From the NCBI GenBank assembly GCA_963702835.1, contig OY969762.1:2790001-2854000 (forward strand): a stretch of DNA of 64,000 nt. Direction: 5' to 3'. Below are positions 18,068 to 26,850 of this stretch, piece by piece. This stretch comes from JAFGAV01 sp041479055. GTDB lineage: Bacteria > Acidobacteriota > Aminicenantia > Aminicenantales > JAFGAV01. Position numbers and translations under genes: made by a program. The notes under the pieces were generated by a model. That model was not told the DNA's origin, searched no databases, and worked only from the letters and a program-made list of their open reading frames with translations. Within the stretch, counting starts at the first letter, position 1. Every line of letters begins with the position of its first letter.

Positions 18068-18092
18068 ATAGTCGAGTAGCTCAATTGATTAT
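18068..18092. promoter_or_regulatory. IscR-like operator, copy 2 (before the porin-Pst operon)
   Basis: The 25-bp sequence ATAGTCGAGTAG then CTCAATTGATTAT matches the recalled type-1 IscR consensus at 19 of 25 positions. In reverse complement it shares 18 of 25 positions with copy 1, including TCAATTGA and TCGA. It sits 34 bp before the porin start, where binding could block or recruit polymerase. Confidence 0.55.
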
Positions 18093-18125
18093 ATCAACAG
18101 AAGACGGGCATCGAAGAAAGGAGCC

Positions 18126-19133
18126 ATGATGAAGAGTATGAGAAAGAGACAGCCTGCCGGCCGGGGGGCCGTTCTCCTGCTGGGGCTGGCCCTGTGGGCC
18201 GCGGCCCCGGCCCTGGCCGAGGATAAAAGCGTGCCTTCGGTCCAGGCCCCTCTCCCCTTGAAATTCAGCGGGTTTGCTCAGGTGCAGTACTCCCATGAGG
18301 GGAGCAGCACAGACACCTTGACCATACCCCGGGGCCGTTTCACCCTGGACGGCCAGATCACCAAGTCCATCCATTACAAGATCCAGGCGGATATAGCTAA
18401 AAGCCCGGCCCTGCTCGATATGATGATCGACCTTTCCCTCTTTAAAGAGGGCTTGCTGCGGCTCGGCCAGTTCAAGGTCCCCTTCAGCCAGGAAAGCCTG
18501 ACTCCCGCCTCAGACCATGACATGATCAACTTGCCCCGCTCGGTTCAGGCCCTGAGCCCCGGCCGCGACATCAACGCTTCGGGCCGCGACATAGGCGCTT
18601 ATGTTTTAGTCCGGACAAGCGGCCTTGATCTCTACGCCGGGCTCTTCAACGGCGCGGGCATCAATAAGGCCGACACCAATACGCAGAAAGACCTGGCTGG
18701 CCGGCTCGTCCTGACCCCCCTCAAGGCGCTCGAGCTGGGCGGCTCGGTCTATAAAGGATATTATTCAGCGCAGTCCGGCCAGGCCGCCGCCAGCCGGGAT
18801 AGGGCCGGCCTGGAAATGGCCCTCAACACTGCCGGGTTCACGCTCAGGGGGGAATATATCCTGGCCAAAGACGGGGTTGTTTCAAGCCGGGGCGGCTACG
18901 CCATCCTGGGCTATAGCTTCGTCCCCGATAAGCTCCAGGCGGTTGTCCGCTTCGATTCCCTGGACAAGAAGAGCGCCCAGGCCCCGGGCCGGAACGAAAC
19001 CTGGACGCTGGGCCTAAACTGGTTCTTTGCCCCCAAAACCAAGTTCCAGGTCAACCTTGAGTTCAACCGTGACGATGAGTCGGGCAAGGGAAATACAACC
19101 ACGGTGGTGGCCCTCTTCCAGGCGGGTTTTTAA
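18126..19133 (+). CDS. Outer-membrane porin, phosphate-selective O/P-like
   Basis: This 335-residue protein has a signal peptide (about 1-31, ending ALA-E) and the profile of porin O/P (PF07396). It opens with LKFSGFAQVQYSHEG and IPRGRFTLDGQI, then alternates strands and ends in phenylalanine after TTTVVALFQAGF, as beta-barrels do. Porins of this group pass phosphate or polyphosphate in Pseudomonas; specificity cannot be read here. GAAAGGAG lies just before ATGATG. It heads the operon with the Pst-like transporter, which supports anion uptake. An operator of the Rrf2 regulator lies upstream. Confidence 0.85.
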   Translation: MMKSMRKRQPAGRGAVLLLGLALWAAAPALAEDKSVPSVQAPLPLKFSGFAQVQYSHEGSSTDTLTIPRGRFTLDGQITKSIHYKIQADIAKSPALLDMMIDLSLFKEGLLRLGQFKVPFSQESLTPASDHDMINLPRSVQALSPGRDINASGRDIGAYVLVRTSGLDLYAGLFNGAGINKADTNTQKDLAGRLVLTPLKALELGGSVYKGYYSAQSGQAAASRDRAGLEMALNTAGFTLRGEYILAKDGVVSSRGGYAILGYSFVPDKLQAVVRFDSLDKKSAQAPGRNETWTLGLNWFFAPKTKFQVNLEFNRDDESGKGNTTTVVALFQAGF

Positions 19134-19176
19134 ATATGAGAAGATCGATGCATCTCCTCTCCCACGATCCCGCTAA

Positions 19177-19202
19177 CAAGAAGAGGAGGGGTCCTGTCGT
19201 GG
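19177..19202 (-). repeat. Dispersed short repeat, copy A
   Basis: On the minus strand this reads CACGACAGGACCCCTCCTC then TTCTTG, shared with 41311-41334 and 61464-61489. It lies in the 181-bp gap between the porin and pstS genes. That gap also has an 8-bp inverted repeat (GCATCTCC 19150-19157, GGAGATGC 19286-19293) around a very GC-rich core, so the leader may be structured. Confidence 0.5.
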
Positions 19203-19314
19203 CTCCTCCCCATCCGTGCTCGCAAAGCTGCGCGCGGGTGGGGAGCCCCTCCGCCGCGCCACCCCTCCCCATGATCCACGGGATCGGAGATGCTCTAAAA
19301 AAGGAGAGAATAGA

Positions 19315-20280
19315 ATGAAGAAAAAAATCATGATGATCGTCCTCGTGATTTTCGTCCCGTTGTTCTTTTGGACAACACTCATCATCAATCCCGCGCCGGC
19401 TTCCGGCGAGGGACTTAAGGGCACGGTCAGCCTGTCCGGCGCCTGGGCGCTTTATCCCATGGCCGTCAAATGGGCCGAGGAGTTCCGCAAGCTCCATCCC
19501 GGCGTCCAGATCGATGTCCAGGCCGGGGGGGCGGGCAAAGGAATCGTCGATGCCTTGGCCGGCATGGTGGACATCGGCATGGTCTCCCGCGACATCCATC
19601 CGGCCGAGGTGGACAAGGGGGCCTGGGCGGTGGCCGTAACCAAGGACGGTGTCGTCCCCACGGCCAGCGGCAAGAATCCCTTCCAAAAAGAGCTTCTGAA
19701 AAAAGGAATTTCCCGGGATGTCTTTGTCCGGGTCTGGATCACAGACCAGGTCAAGACCTGGGACGATATCCTGGGCAACGCCGCCCGCCAGCCCGTTCAC
19801 GTTTTCACCCGCTCGGACGCCTGCGGCGCGGCCGAAACCTGGGCCGCTTTCTTGGGCAATAGGCAGGAGGATCTCCTGGGTGTGGCTGTTTACGGCGACC
19901 CCGGCCTGGCCGATGCCGTGATCCGCGACCCTCTGGCCCTGGGCTACAACAACATCAACTTTGCCTATGACGCCAACACCAAAAAACCGCTGGAGGGGAT
20001 CATCGTTGTTCCCGTTGACCTTAACCACAACGGCCGGGTTGATCCCGAAGAGAGCTTCATGTCCACTCGGGACGAGATCACGGCGGCCATCAAGCGCGGG
20101 GCCTATCCTTCCCCGCCGGCCCGCGACCTCTACTTCGTCACCAAAGGCCGTCCGGAGAAGCCCGCCGTCCGGGAGTTCATCCGCTGGATCCTGACCCAAG
20201 GACAGGTTTTTGTCCCCGATACAGGATACATCCCCCTCGAACCGGAGAAGCTCAACCAAGGCTTGAAGAAGCTCGGCTAA
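19315..20280 (+). CDS. pstS: PstS-like periplasmic substrate-binding protein
   Basis: This 321-residue exported binding protein has a signal peptide ending near PAPASG. Its mature part begins GTVSLSGAWALYPMAVKWAEEF, typical of PBP-like domains of phosphate-type transporters. AGGAGKGIVDALAGMVDIGMVSR and TRSDACGAAETWA correspond to the anion-binding loops. I chose ATG 19315 because AAAGGAG precedes it and the signal peptide follows directly; the open frame runs back to 19216 without a start signal. Phosphate is the default guess, but tungstate- or molybdate-like anions cannot be excluded. It is followed by pstC, pstA and pstB. Confidence 0.85.
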   Translation: MKKKIMMIVLVIFVPLFFWTTLIINPAPASGEGLKGTVSLSGAWALYPMAVKWAEEFRKLHPGVQIDVQAGGAGKGIVDALAGMVDIGMVSRDIHPAEVDKGAWAVAVTKDGVVPTASGKNPFQKELLKKGISRDVFVRVWITDQVKTWDDILGNAARQPVHVFTRSDACGAAETWAAFLGNRQEDLLGVAVYGDPGLADAVIRDPLALGYNNINFAYDANTKKPLEGIIVVPVDLNHNGRVDPEESFMSTRDEITAAIKRGAYPSPPARDLYFVTKGRPEKPAVREFIRWILTQGQVFVPDTGYIPLEPEKLNQGLKKLG

Positions 20281-20305
20281 AGGAGAAGGCTGAAAGCAGA
20301 TAATT

Positions 20306-21205
20306 ATGATCGACACGAGGAAGTCACGGCTGGTCAAAGATCTCCTGGCCCGGAGGTTCATGTTCGGCCTGACTCTCCTTCCGGGCTTCCTCGTTTTTCT
20401 TATGCTGTTCGGCCTTTTCTGGAAGGCCAAGGCCATTCTGGCTGTCCAGCCCATCGGCCGGCTGCTGCTGTCCTCGGCTTGGCGGCCCAGCCGGGGCGAG
20501 TTCGGGCTGCTGCCCTTCCTGGCCGGCACGCTGGCCGTGACCGCAGTGGCCATGGTCATCGCCGTGCCCATTTCGCTGCTCACGGCCATCTATCTCTCCG
20601 AGTACGCCCCCCGCCGGCTTCGCCCCATCGCCCGGCCGGTGGTGGACCTGCTGGCCGGACTCCCCTCGGTCGTCTTCGGCGTGTGGGGCGTGCTGATGGT
20701 CGTCCCGCTGGTGGAGGGGTTGGCCCGGCTCTTTCACACTTATTCCAGCGGCTACAGCATCCTGGCCGGCGGCATCGTCCTGGCCATCATGGTCTTTCCC
20801 ACCATCATCCATGTCGCCTTGGAGGTTTTCTCCTCGGTTTCCCAGGAACTGCGGGACGCGGCCCTGTCCCTGGGCGCAACCAGGTGGGAGACGGTCAAGA
20901 AGGTCGTCCTGCGCAAGAGCGGCCAGGGCATTGTGGCCGCCGTGGTGCTGGGCTTATCGCGGGCTTTCGGCGAGACCATGGCCGTGCTCATGGTGGTGGG
21001 CAACATCCCGCGTGTGCCTCATTCGATATTTGACGCGGGCTACCCCCTGCCCGCCCTGCTGGCCAACAACTACGGCGAGATGATGTCCGTTCCGCTCTAT
21101 GAATCGGCCTTGATGCTGGCCGCTCTGGTCCTTATGCTGGTGGTGTTGTTTTTCAACAGCCTGGCTCGGGTGATCCTGGTCCGGGCGGAAAGGAGGGCCC
21201 TGTGA
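20306..21205 (+). CDS. pstC: PstC-like ABC transporter permease
   Basis: This 299-residue inner-membrane permease has about six helices. The binding-protein-dependent transport (MetI) domain carries the cytoplasmic EAA-like loop LSLGATRWETVKKVVLRKSGQG. It pairs with the next gene product to form the channel. It ends in a GTGA overlap with pstA, so translation is coupled. Confidence 0.9.
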   Translation: MIDTRKSRLVKDLLARRFMFGLTLLPGFLVFLMLFGLFWKAKAILAVQPIGRLLLSSAWRPSRGEFGLLPFLAGTLAVTAVAMVIAVPISLLTAIYLSEYAPRRLRPIARPVVDLLAGLPSVVFGVWGVLMVVPLVEGLARLFHTYSSGYSILAGGIVLAIMVFPTIIHVALEVFSSVSQELRDAALSLGATRWETVKKVVLRKSGQGIVAAVVLGLSRAFGETMAVLMVVGNIPRVPHSIFDAGYPLPALLANNYGEMMSVPLYESALMLAALVLMLVVLFFNSLARVILVRAERRAL

Positions 21206-22104
21206 AGGAGAACGGCCGCCAGGCTGACGGCCGCGGCCGCGACGTCGGTCAGTGGCGTCGCCGCCGCGCGGAGGAGGGGCTCTTCCGCGCGCTGATGGTT
21301 TTGTCCTTGCTCGTCGTCGTCGGCTGCCTGACGCTCATCCTGGCCACCATCATTTGGAAGGGGCTGCCCGCCCTCAAACTGTCCATGATCACCCAGACGC
21401 CCAAGGGCGGGTATTATCTGGGGAAGGAAGGCGGTATTCTCAACGCCATCCTCGGCTCGCTCTACCTGGCCTGCGGAGCCACTTTCCTGGCCCTCCTCCT
21501 CGGCCTGCCCATCGTGCTCTACCTCAACGTCTATGCCCGGCGGTTCTCCCGGCTGGCCGGGTTCATCCGCTTCTCCTTCGATGTCCTGTGGGGGGTTCCC
21601 TCCATCGTTTACGGAGCTTTCGGCTTCATGCTCATGGTTTTCTTCGGGCTGCGGACATCGCTCCTGGCCGGCATCATCACCGTGGCTCTCCTGGAGCTGC
21701 CCATCATGAGCCGGGCCATGGACGAGGTCATCCGGCTCGTACCGCGCGACCTGACCGAAGCCTCCTATTCGCTGGGCGCCACCCGCCTGGAGACGGCCTT
21801 CAAGGTGATTGTCCGGCAGAGCCTGCCCGGCATCCTGACCGCCGTCCTTATCGCTTTCGGCCGCGGCATCGGCGACGCGGCCTCGGTGCTGTTCACGGCC
21901 GGGTTCACCGACCGGGTGCCCACTTCGCTCCTGCAGCCGGCCGCCACCCTGCCCCTGGCCATTTTCTTCCAGCTCGGTACGCCGTTCCGGGAGGTCCGGG
22001 AGCGGGCCTACGCCTCGGCGGCCGTCCTGACCATCCTCATCCTGATCATCAGCCTGGTGTCGCGGGCCCTGGCCCGGCGCTACACCCGCCATACCATCCG
22101 CTGA
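21202..22104 (+). CDS. pstA: PstA-like ABC transporter permease
   Basis: This 300-residue second permease has a cytoplasmic N-terminal stretch of about 30 basic residues, then six helices and the EAA loop YSLGATRLETAFKVIVRQSLPG. It starts at GTG in the GTGA overlap with pstC, with AAAGGAGG close upstream. It is 12 bp from pstB. Confidence 0.9.
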   Translation: MKENGRQADGRGRDVGQWRRRRAEEGLFRALMVLSLLVVVGCLTLILATIIWKGLPALKLSMITQTPKGGYYLGKEGGILNAILGSLYLACGATFLALLLGLPIVLYLNVYARRFSRLAGFIRFSFDVLWGVPSIVYGAFGFMLMVFFGLRTSLLAGIITVALLELPIMSRAMDEVIRLVPRDLTEASYSLGATRLETAFKVIVRQSLPGILTAVLIAFGRGIGDAASVLFTAGFTDRVPTSLLQPAATLPLAIFFQLGTPFREVRERAYASAAVLTILILIISLVSRALARRYTRHTIR

Positions 22105-22116
22105 GGGAGATGACCC

Positions 22117-22881
22117 ATGAGGGAGCTTAAAACACACATCAGCATTCAAGGGCTCAACGTCAGCCACGGCCGTCTCGCCATCCTGAAGGACATCACCCTG
22201 GATATCCCCGATAAGCGGATCACCGTGGTCATCGGGCCTTCGGGCTGCGGCAAGACGACCCTCCTCAAATCGCTGAATCGGCTGCTCGACCCCTACGACG
22301 GGCTGAAGGTCACCGGCCGGATCCTGGTGGACGGCGAGGACATCTACCGCCCCGGAGTCGAGGTGACCCACATCCGCCGGAAGATGGGGTTGCTCTCCCA
22401 GAAGCCCCAGGTCCTGCCCATGTCCATCTTCGATAATGTGGCTTTCGCCCCGCGGATCCATGGCCTCCGGGAAAAGAAGAGGCTGACCCGGACCGTGGAG
22501 CATTATTTGCGGCTGGCCGGGCTGTGGGAGGAGGTCAAGGACAGGCTGAACGCGCCGGCCTCCAGGCTCTCGGTCGGCCAGCAGCAGCGGCTGTGCCTGG
22601 CCCGGGGCCTGGCCGCCGAGCCCGAGATCATCCTGGGCGACGAGCCGACCTCGGCCCTCGACCCGCAGTCGAGCCAGCACGTGGAGCGGAGACTGCTCGA
22701 GCTCAAGTCGGACTACACCATCATCATCGTCACTCATATCTTGAGGCAGGCCAAGAGGATCGCCGACTATATCGTGTTCTTGTACTTGGGTGAGGTTGTG
22801 GAACACGGCCCGGCCGAGCAGGTCTTCGCCCGGCCCCGCCACCCCCGGACCAAAGCCTACCTGACCGGCGAAATCAGCTGA
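22117..22881 (+). CDS. pstB: PstB-like ABC transporter ATPase
   Basis: This 254-residue ATPase energises the Pst-type importer. Walker A is GPSGCGKTT, the Q-loop is in LLSQKPQVLPMSIFDNV, Walker B runs EIILGDEPTSALDP, and the H-loop is VTHILRQA. The signature motif reads LSVGQQQR rather than LSGGQQQR, so the first glycine is valine. VLPMSI and NVAFAPRIHG are PstB-like. No phoU follows; the operon ends here and meets the convergent glutamate dehydrogenase gene three bases later. Confidence 0.92.
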   Translation: MRELKTHISIQGLNVSHGRLAILKDITLDIPDKRITVVIGPSGCGKTTLLKSLNRLLDPYDGLKVTGRILVDGEDIYRPGVEVTHIRRKMGLLSQKPQVLPMSIFDNVAFAPRIHGLREKKRLTRTVEHYLRLAGLWEEVKDRLNAPASRLSVGQQQRLCLARGLAAEPEIILGDEPTSALDPQSSQHVERRLLELKSDYTIIIVTHILRQAKRIADYIVFLYLGEVVEHGPAEQVFARPRHPRTKAYLTGEIS

Positions 22882-22884
22882 TAT

Positions 22885-25764
22885 CTATTTTTGAATTTCT
22901 TTTAAAAAATTGTAGAAGTTGATCTCGTTGGCCTCCAGCCCGTACCTATAGACATACTGACTGGCCAGGGCCGCGGCGAAAAGCGCTTTCTGATATGAGC
23001 GGGGAACCCGCTCCAGAATCCGCTCGAACCCCACCAGCTCGATGAGGACTTTGGGGATGCAGCAGCGCAGGGCCGAGGCGAAAAGAGCCTCGTTGGAGGC
23101 CAGGTCTGAGGCGGCCACCGCATCCTTGATCTGATTGATTTTCTCGCTGAGCAGGTCGGTCAGCACCGCCCGCGGGATTTTCTTGGCGGCATTTTCCTTC
23201 CAGATCGTTTCGAACTCGGCCGCGGCGTTGTCCTTGACGATTTCTATGATTTCCTCGACGTAGCGCCGGCGGAAATCGGAGACTCGGCCGTCGCGGACGC
23301 ACATCAACTGTTCATATTCCTCGTCGTTAAAGGCCAGGCTGGCCAGGACCTCGAGCGAGCTGGAAGTGACTCCGCCCTTGTTGGCCGAGGCGTCCTTATA
23401 AAGGATGACGCCCTTCTCCTCCAGCCGCAGCCTGGCCTCTTGGGTGATGAAAAGGTTGGCCCCTTCGACGATGACCTTGAAGCGCGGGCTGCCTTTTTCG
23501 TCCACATATTCGCGCCAGTTGGAGATGTTGATGGAGGCAGGCCGGCCGCCGCAGGGCACGAAGAGGTCGGCCTTGAATCGCGGGTTGAGGTGGAAGGTGT
23601 TGCGGAAGTCGAGCCCCTTCTCCACCTTTTCGCCGTCGGGTAGAGTCAGGTCGTTGTCCTTGACCGTCACCAGGAAACCGGCCTTGGAAATTTTGGCCCG
23701 GCTGAAGTTCTCCACCATCTTCCTCTCTCTGGCCAATTGTTCCAGCTCGGGACGGTTGATCCCCTGGGCGTCATAGAGGACGCCCGAGCCGTCCACCACG
23801 GCCAGGGTCTTGTCTTTGGAGATGAGGATCTCGTTCGAGCCCAAGTCGCCGTCGGGTCCGCCGGTCATGACTTTGGTGATCCGCTCTTCCGGCAGGCCCA
23901 GTTTTTCCAGAGAGCGGATGACGTACTGATGGACGGAATTGGTAGTCATGCCGTACAGGTCATGGGGAATGCCGCCCATGGCTACGGGCTTTCCCGTAGA
24001 GAAAGACTTCCAGTAGGGGTAGCCGTAGGCCTTGGCCCGGAAGGCCGCCCACTCCATGAGGTCGGCTGTGCCCTCGTCCGGCCCCAGGAAGAGCAGGACG
24101 GGCTGGCCGTAGAGGTCGACGGCCGTTTTGTCGGGCAGCATCAGGTCGAGCAGGCCGTCTACATATTTCTTGAAGGCCGGCCCGGACTTGTCCTGGAACC
24201 CCCAGCGCAGGAGGATGGTCCCCTTGGAGCCGCCCTCGGGCAGGTCCTTGTTCTTCTTCTGCTGAGTGAGGGCCAGGTTGTAGTTCTCGTCGAAGATGAA
24301 GTCGGCGTTGGCCTGGTAGTTCTGCAGGTTGGCCGAGCGGACGATGCGGATGCCGCCCCGGGCGATGTCGCGGAAGCGCATGTGGAAGCCGACCATCTCC
24401 GCGGCCAGGACGTGGAACAGGCCGAACGGCTTGACCGGGTAATCCACCGGGTTGAGAAACTTGGCGTCGTACATAAAGGCCAGCGAAGTTTTATCCTTCT
24501 TGTAGAAGTTGGTGCGGAGGATGATCTGGATGAGAAGCCGCCCGGCCTGCAGGACCTGCCGGTCGGTTTCCAGGGCCACGTTCCTTTGGATATCCTTGCC
24601 CAGGGCGGTCAGATCCTCCGCCACGGCGTGATCCTTAAGGTGCGGGTTGAATTTCTTGTCAAAGACGGCGAACAGTTTCTTCAAAGAGGTATAGTTGTCG
24701 CACAGGGCGTCCCACACCCGGGCTTCGGTGAAAGTCTCCTTGGCCAGCTTGGTCTTGAGGTTGCGCAGGAGGCCCAGCAGCTCGGGCGAGCCCCGCAACT
24801 CCTCGGCCAGCTTGAGGTACTCCTCATTGTAGCTGGTCAGGAATTGGTGAGCGAAGCTCCACAGCGACAAGCCGAAGACGGTCTCCTGGGCGGTCAGCCT
24901 GCCTTCGCGGAAGAGCGTGGCCAGGGGGGAGTCGGGGATGACATAGACCAGGCTGATGTCCTCCAGGAGATCATCCAGCAGGTCCTGGTCCTGAATATCG
25001 TCGAGGTAGATGGAGAAGACAGTTTTGCCGTTGGCGAACTGCTCGATGTATTTGCGATTGGAGAACAGTCCGTGAGAATGGAGGACGTCCGAAATGTTGG
25101 AGAAGAAGTTCGGGCTGGAATCACGATTGACCACGGCGGTGATCATCAATTCTTTGGTTTTGCGGTCGTGGCAGACGTCGAGGAGCGGGCTCTCCCAGCC
25201 CTTCGACCGGTTGAGGAGGTCCTGGTAGAGGCGGTAGGTCTCCTCGGGGACGGCGGCCAGGAAGGCCCTGTCGGCGATCCTCTGAAGATCAGTTTCCTCG
25301 GGCACGATCTTGTCCAGGGGGAAGCTCGGCTGGTGAACCAAATAGATGCGCAGGTACTCCAGCCCCAGGGCCTTGCGCAGGGTGCGATAAGTCTGAAGCC
25401 GGGCATGGGGGTATTTGTCCTCGATCCGTTTCTCGATGTCCTTGGCCCGGAAATGACAGTCGTCCACCAGGTAGATGGCGCCGTTCTCCTGCTCAGTGCC
25501 GAGGTCTACCTTGACGATCTTCTCCTGTTGAACGCGGGTGATGATCTCGGCGGCCTTGATGGCCTCGATGTGGGCGGCAATCGTTTCCAGGGGGGTTGTC
25601 CGGAAGTAAAAGTCACTCCTGAACATCCCTTCGCAGAACCACTCCAACTCTTGACGGATGGCCTCCTGGGTATAGACGCCCCGGCCGAGGATGATCTGCT
25701 CGAGCTTGGCCAGGTCGTCCTCTCCCAGGACCGACTTGGCAGCGATATCTTTGAGAGTTTTCAT
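22885..25764 (-). CDS. NAD-specific glutamate dehydrogenase, large type
   Basis: This 959-residue enzyme deaminates glutamate to 2-oxoglutarate and ammonia with NAD+. It is about twice the length of ordinary GDH, with an N-terminal regulatory half and a catalytic half from about residue 430. Catalytic-region motifs include GFHMRFRDIARGGIRIV, LPEGGSKGTILL, the GGIPHDLYGMTT segment and the dinucleotide-binding TGGPDGDLGSNEI. FKVIVEGANLFIT is the typical late motif. Large GDHs usually act in catabolism, which fits an amino-acid fermenter. It lies 74 bp downstream of hypA; the gap is AT-rich and may hold its own promoter. Confidence 0.9.
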   Translation of the reverse strand: MKTLKDIAAKSVLGEDDLAKLEQIILGRGVYTQEAIRQELEWFCEGMFRSDFYFRTTPLETIAAHIEAIKAAEIITRVQQEKIVKVDLGTEQENGAIYLVDDCHFRAKDIEKRIEDKYPHARLQTYRTLRKALGLEYLRIYLVHQPSFPLDKIVPEETDLQRIADRAFLAAVPEETYRLYQDLLNRSKGWESPLLDVCHDRKTKELMITAVVNRDSSPNFFSNISDVLHSHGLFSNRKYIEQFANGKTVFSIYLDDIQDQDLLDDLLEDISLVYVIPDSPLATLFREGRLTAQETVFGLSLWSFAHQFLTSYNEEYLKLAEELRGSPELLGLLRNLKTKLAKETFTEARVWDALCDNYTSLKKLFAVFDKKFNPHLKDHAVAEDLTALGKDIQRNVALETDRQVLQAGRLLIQIILRTNFYKKDKTSLAFMYDAKFLNPVDYPVKPFGLFHVLAAEMVGFHMRFRDIARGGIRIVRSANLQNYQANADFIFDENYNLALTQQKKNKDLPEGGSKGTILLRWGFQDKSGPAFKKYVDGLLDLMLPDKTAVDLYGQPVLLFLGPDEGTADLMEWAAFRAKAYGYPYWKSFSTGKPVAMGGIPHDLYGMTTNSVHQYVIRSLEKLGLPEERITKVMTGGPDGDLGSNEILISKDKTLAVVDGSGVLYDAQGINRPELEQLARERKMVENFSRAKISKAGFLVTVKDNDLTLPDGEKVEKGLDFRNTFHLNPRFKADLFVPCGGRPASINISNWREYVDEKGSPRFKVIVEGANLFITQEARLRLEEKGVILYKDASANKGGVTSSSLEVLASLAFNDEEYEQLMCVRDGRVSDFRRRYVEEIIEIVKDNAAAEFETIWKENAAKKIPRAVLTDLLSEKINQIKDAVAASDLASNEALFASALRCCIPKVLIELVGFERILERVPRSYQKALFAAALASQYVYRYGLEANEINFYNFLKEIQK

Positions 25765-25838
25765 GGTAGAACTCCAAAAGGGGGTATGAATCCACAGCGC
25801 GATAAAAAAATAATTAAGAAAAAATTATAGCATAGGAT

Positions 25839-26186
25839 TCAATCGACCTCCAGGTCGATCTTTTCCACATAAAGCTCCGTACCCTGGAGAATGTCCAGGT
25901 CCGGCCCTCCGCAGGACGGGCAGAGGAAGACGAAGTCTTCGACCTCGAACTCGGCGCCGCAGGACCGGCAGCGCACTTTGAGCGGCACGGGAACGGTTTC
26001 CAGCTCGGCTTCCTCGGCCAGCGTCCCCTTTTTGTACATATCGAAGGCCGTGACCAGGAACTCGGGCACGGCCCCCGACAGTCGGCCGACCTGAAGCTTG
26101 ACCGCCAGGACCTTGGCCGCCTGGTGCTGGCGGGCCTTCTCTTCCAGGATCTCGAAGAGGCCGGCGATCAGGGACAGCTCATGCAT
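25839..26186 (-). CDS. hypA: Hydrogenase nickel-insertion protein HypA
   Basis: This 115-residue metallochaperone delivers Ni to [NiFe]-hydrogenase precursors together with HypB. The N-terminal MHELSL supplies the Ni-binding His2. A zinc site is formed by CRSCG (74-78) and CPSCGG (90-95). I chose the ATG at 26186 because MHEL is invariant; the open frame extends further upstream without meaning. It overlaps hypB by eight bases. Confidence 0.95.
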   Translation of the reverse strand: MHELSLIAGLFEILEEKARQHQAAKVLAVKLQVGRLSGAVPEFLVTAFDMYKKGTLAEEAELETVPVPLKVRCRSCGAEFEVEDFVFLCPSCGGPDLDILQGTELYVEKIDLEVD

Positions 26187-26850
26187 GGCGGCCGGTGAGT
26201 TTCTGGCGGAAGCGGAGAAGATAAGCGATGAAGCCCTCCAGGCCCGCTCCGCTGAGGGCCGAGACGAGGAAGACATCCAGGTTCGGGTTGACCTCCAGGG
26301 CTTCTTTTTTAGCCTGCTCCGGGTCGAAAGGAAGAAGCCCCAACAGGTCCGCCTTACTCAGGACCAGGCAGTGGGCGGTGCGGAAGGCCTGGGGATATTT
26401 CTTGGGCTTATCGTCACCCTCGGGCGCCGACAGGAGCAGGCAGCGAAGACTTTCACCCAGATCGTAGGCGGCCGGGCAGACGAGGTTGCCCACGTTCTCG
26501 ATGAATAGGAAGTCGAGCTCAGCCGGCAGCTCAGGAAAAAGCCGGCCGATCATTTTGGCCTCCAGGTGACAGGCCCCTCCGGTTTGGATCTGCCAGGCGG
26601 GGATGCCCTTGGCCCGGATGCGCTCGGCGTCCCGCTCCGTCTCGATATCGCCCTCGATGACGGCCAGGCGATAGCGGGGCGACAGCCGCTCGGCCAACCG
26701 CTCGAGCAGAGTGGTCTTGCCCGCGCCGGGCGAGCTCATGAGGTTGACGGTGAGCACTCCTCTGTCCAGGAATCTCCTCCTCAGCTCGGCGGCGGCCTGG
26801 ATGTTCGAGCGGAGGATGTCTTCCCGGACCTCGATTTCCTTGCGCTTCAT
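26179..26850 (-). CDS. hypB: Hydrogenase nickel-insertion GTPase HypB
   Basis: This 223-residue G3E-type GTPase powers nickel delivery to hydrogenase large subunits. It shows the P-loop SSPGAGKTTLLER, EGDIETERDAERI, the metal-binding TGGACHLEA, IENVGNLVCPA and the guanine-specificity motif SKADLL. The N-terminal His-rich stretch of some HypB proteins is missing, so it probably does not store nickel. It lies in a tight row with hypA and a maturation protease. HypC, HypD, HypE and HypF are not in this window. Confidence 0.95.
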   Translation of the reverse strand: MKRKEIEVREDILRSNIQAAAELRRRFLDRGVLTVNLMSSPGAGKTTLLERLAERLSPRYRLAVIEGDIETERDAERIRAKGIPAWQIQTGGACHLEAKMIGRLFPELPAELDFLFIENVGNLVCPAAYDLGESLRCLLLSAPEGDDKPKKYPQAFRTAHCLVLSKADLLGLLPFDPEQAKKEALEVNPNLDVFLVSALSGAGLEGFIAYLLRFRQKLTGRHA

